From positions 1 through 8,070 of the forward strand of contig CAKURN010000054.1 in assembly GCA_934675695.1 (NCBI GenBank): a stretch of DNA of 8,070 bases, in the 5' to 3' direction. Below the pieces are notes generated by a model, which searched no databases, had not been told where the DNA came from, and saw nothing but the letters and a program-made list of their open reading frames with translations. Source of the DNA: an uncultured Candidatus Melainabacteria bacterium. Its GTDB lineage: Bacteria; Cyanobacteriota; Vampirovibrionia; Gastranaerophilales; Gastranaerophilaceae. Both the position numbers and the translations under genes were made by a program. Positions 7,185 through 8,070 of this stretch are shown here, piece after piece. Position 1 is the stretch's first letter, and each line of letters starts with the position of its first letter.

Positions 7185-7455
7185 ACTTTAATATTTTAGC
7201 AAGAATTGAATTTATTTCTTCAAATTTTTCTTCAATTTCTTGTTCATTTCCAGAATTAAACGAGTCTTTTATGCAGTGAGAAAAATGTCCTTTTAGAATA
7301 TCAAGGTTTATTTTTTTGAGAATAGAATTTGCAGCTAAAATCTGGTTGCTGATTTCGATACAATCTCTATCTTCTTCTACCATTTTGATTAAACCTTCTA
7401 TTTGACCTTTTGTGGTTTTTAATAATCTCAAAGTTTTTTGTTTGTCACAGTGCAT
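7183..7455 (-). CDS. csoR: CsoR/RcnR/FrmR-family metal-sensing repressor, probably Cu(I)-type CsoR
   Basis: A 90-residue all-helical repressor of the DUF156 family. These proteins bind G-tract operators as tetramers and release DNA when metal binds. The family core is visible as LLKTTKGQIEGLIKMVEEDR, then DC, then NQILAANSILKKIN. The ligand set is Cys32, His57 and Cys61, with spacings of 25 and 4. These are the same spacings as Cys36/His61/Cys65 of Mycobacterium tuberculosis CsoR, which binds Cu(I). FrmR lacks the second Cys and RcnR has His there, so copper fits best. His60 and the N-terminal His2-Cys3 are extra potential ligands. It follows the Cys-rich gene by 43 bases on the same strand, with AAGG six bases before ATG, and very likely represses that promoter and hence itself. 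A weak AGTAT/ATACT hairpin (7472-7487) lies in the gap. Family is firm; the metal is inferred from residues. Confidence 0.92.
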   Translation of the reverse strand: MHCDKQKTLRLLKTTKGQIEGLIKMVEEDRDCIEISNQILAANSILKKINLDILKGHFSHCIKDSFNSGNEQEIEEKFEEINSILAKILK

Positions 7456-7498
7456 ATTTTACCTTTTGAACAGTATATAAAAATACTATCACTAATCG

Positions 7499-7861
7499 TT
7501 ATTCTTTACAATTTTTGCAGTTGTCTTTTTGGCAGTTGCAATCTTCGTCGCATTTTCCGCCGTTTTGGCAATCACATTTTTTATCACAATCGCATTTTTT
7601 GTCGCAGTTGCATTTGATTATTGCTTTTTTGTGGCAAGCACATTTGCAGAATCTTTTGCATTTTTTGTGACAAGTGCAGTTGCAGTCTTCTTTTGTGCAT
7701 TCTTTTCCGTTGTGGCAATCGCAGTCGCAGTCTTTTACTTGTTCTTTGTGACAGTTGCATTTACAGTTTTCTTTTTGACAACCGCAATCACAAGCAGAAG
7801 CAGCGTTTGCACTGAATACCATCAACCCCATAAATAATAATCCTAAAAGTAATTTTTTCAT
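7499..7861 (-). CDS. Exported Cys-rich metal-binding protein with CxCxCH repeats
   Basis: A 120-residue protein with a signal peptide (about 1-23, MKKLLLGLLFMGLMVFSANA then ASA) followed by a mature part that is more than a quarter cysteine: 28 Cys in all. Four C-x-C-x-C-H blocks lie at 33-38 (CKCNCH), 45-50 (CDCDCH), 60-65 (CNCTCH) and 72-77 (CKCACH). The C-terminal half switches to CDKK-spaced pairs (84-98) and a CDEDCNC...CKNC tail. No catalytic domain is recognisable. The pattern suggests a metallothionein-like thiol cluster working outside the cytoplasm; ASA-C could be a poor lipobox, so periplasmic or lipid-anchored are both possible. It is the first gene of a unit with csoR, under a promoter with a CsoR-like operator, so copper sequestration is the best guess. 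AGGAG precedes the ATG. I do not know a named family for it. Gene reality is very likely; metal identity is inferred. Confidence 0.85.
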   Translation of the reverse strand: MKKLLLGLLFMGLMVFSANAASACDCGCQKENCKCNCHKEQVKDCDCDCHNGKECTKEDCNCTCHKKCKRFCKCACHKKAIIKCNCDKKCDCDKKCDCQNGGKCDEDCNCQKDNCKNCKE

Positions 7862-7923
7862 TTTTTTCTCCTATTTTCTATTTTGTTGTATAGCTTCCAA
7901 CTAATATATTGGGTAGTATTTAA

Positions 7924-7941
7924 CACCCCCCTAGGGTATAG
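7924..7941 (-). promoter_or_regulatory. CsoR-like operator overlapping the start site
   Basis: Read on the minus strand, TATACCCTAGGGGGGTGTTA contains a palindromic CCCTAGGG core (7929-7936) inside a C-tract/G-tract pseudo-repeat flanked by A/T. It resembles known CsoR operators of the TACCC...GGGGTA kind. It sits immediately downstream of the -10 box, where bound repressor would block initiation. The G-tract stands out sharply from the AT-rich surroundings. This supports metal-induced, autoregulated expression of the Cys-rich gene and csoR. Confidence 0.7.
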
Positions 7942-7945
7942 TCAC

Positions 7946-7973
7946 AATATAAAACTAAAAAATTTTTTGTCAA
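7946..7973 (-). promoter_or_regulatory. Promoter of the Cys-rich/csoR unit
   Basis: On the minus strand a perfect TTGACA (7973-7968) is followed after 16 bases by TATATT (7951-7946). Transcription would start near 7939, inside the CsoR-like operator, leaving a leader of about 75-80 bases. The repeat copy 3 ends 14 bases upstream of the -35 box. Aside from these elements and the AGGAG site, the 7862-7987 gap shows nothing further. Confidence 0.75.
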
Positions 7974-7987
7974 GTGTTGAAAAAATC

Positions 7988-8070
7988 AAACCTGTGCGAA
8001 GTAAATGATTTGCGATGAGCAAAGCATTTACGTAGTCCCTAGATAGCCGCCGTTACGACTGAAGCGAAAG
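7988..8070. repeat. Hairpin repeat copy 3, inverted, truncated by the window edge
   Basis: This copy runs in the opposite orientation to copies 1 and 2. It begins on the plus strand with AAACCTGTGCGAAGTAAAT, identical over 19 bases to copy 1 read on the minus strand. A hairpin follows: 8001-8013 pairs with 8019-8031 at 12 of 13 positions (A8008/G8024 mismatch) around the loop GATGA. A 22-base block at 8040-8061 is identical to 5607-5628 of copy 1 (core ATAGCCGCCGTTACGACTG). The sequence then continues AAGCGAAAG to the edge, so the far end is not seen. It lies upstream of the Cys-rich gene promoter and could end or flank a gene outside the window. Confidence 0.85.

Noticed and set aside
7529..7837. 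Plus-strand hydrophobic, Ala/Phe/Val-rich reading frame opposite the Cys-rich gene
   Set aside because: It is the antisense of repeated Cys, Lys and Asp codons, which read as Ala, Thr, Phe and Val. It has no ribosome binding site, whereas the minus-strand gene has a signal peptide, AGGAG and a promoter.
2089..7861. One copper-efflux system joining CsoR, Cys-rich protein and RND pump
   Set aside because: The pump has HAE1 and not metal-exporting HME features, has its own promoter, and is separated from the csoR unit by a strong terminator and an oppositely oriented ORF.
5565..8070. Composite transposon bounded by the inverted repeats
   Set aside because: No transposase, no target-site duplication, and a third copy in tandem with one end. 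A dispersed repeat explains the data more simply.

Overview
The window comes from an AT-rich Gram-negative bacterium. It encodes a complete envelope-spanning tripartite efflux pump, which requires an outer membrane. Most starts carry a clear AGGAG-type Shine-Dalgarno sequence, which argues against Bacteroidota. The style resembles gut Vampirovibrionia (Gastranaerophilales), but that assignment is a guess from general features and no taxonomic marker is present.

Left part (1-6817, all on the minus strand, so read right to left): a promoter near 6900-6927 drives a periplasmic adaptor (membrane fusion protein, 5678-6817), an HAE1-type RND inner-membrane pump (2089-5421) and a TolC-like outer-membrane channel (542-2092). 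Pump and channel overlap by four bases (GTGA). Together the three proteins should form one proton-driven drug/solute efflux machine. Downstream on the same strand, after a 93-base gap with its own possible -10 box, lies the 5' part of a DegT/DnrJ/EryC1/StrS-type sugar aminotransferase, cut by the window edge.

The 256-base gap between adaptor and pump genes is not ordinary spacer. It is almost filled by two tandem, diverged copies of a roughly 105-125 bp hairpin-rich repeat. A third copy, inverted, begins at 7988 and runs off the right edge. The main hairpin keeps its length and loop in all three copies while the stem sequence changes on both sides. A second small hairpin also shows a compensatory base-pair swap.

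Right part (7183-7861, minus strand): a two-gene metal-response unit. A promoter (TTGACA-16-TATATT) overlapped at its start site by a CsoR-like G-tract operator precedes an exported, extremely cysteine-rich protein (28 Cys in 120 residues, four CxCxCH blocks). This is followed by a CsoR-family repressor with the Cu(I)-type Cys-His-Cys ligand set. The simplest reading is a copper-inducible, self-regulated unit making an exported metal-binding protein.

Between the two parts, a 46-codon plus-strand ORF (7034-7174) with a near-ideal ribosome binding site converges on csoR. The two share a bidirectional hairpin terminator that touches both stop codons.

The most notable points are the covarying hairpin repeat inside the efflux operon and the CsoR-controlled exported Cys-rich protein.
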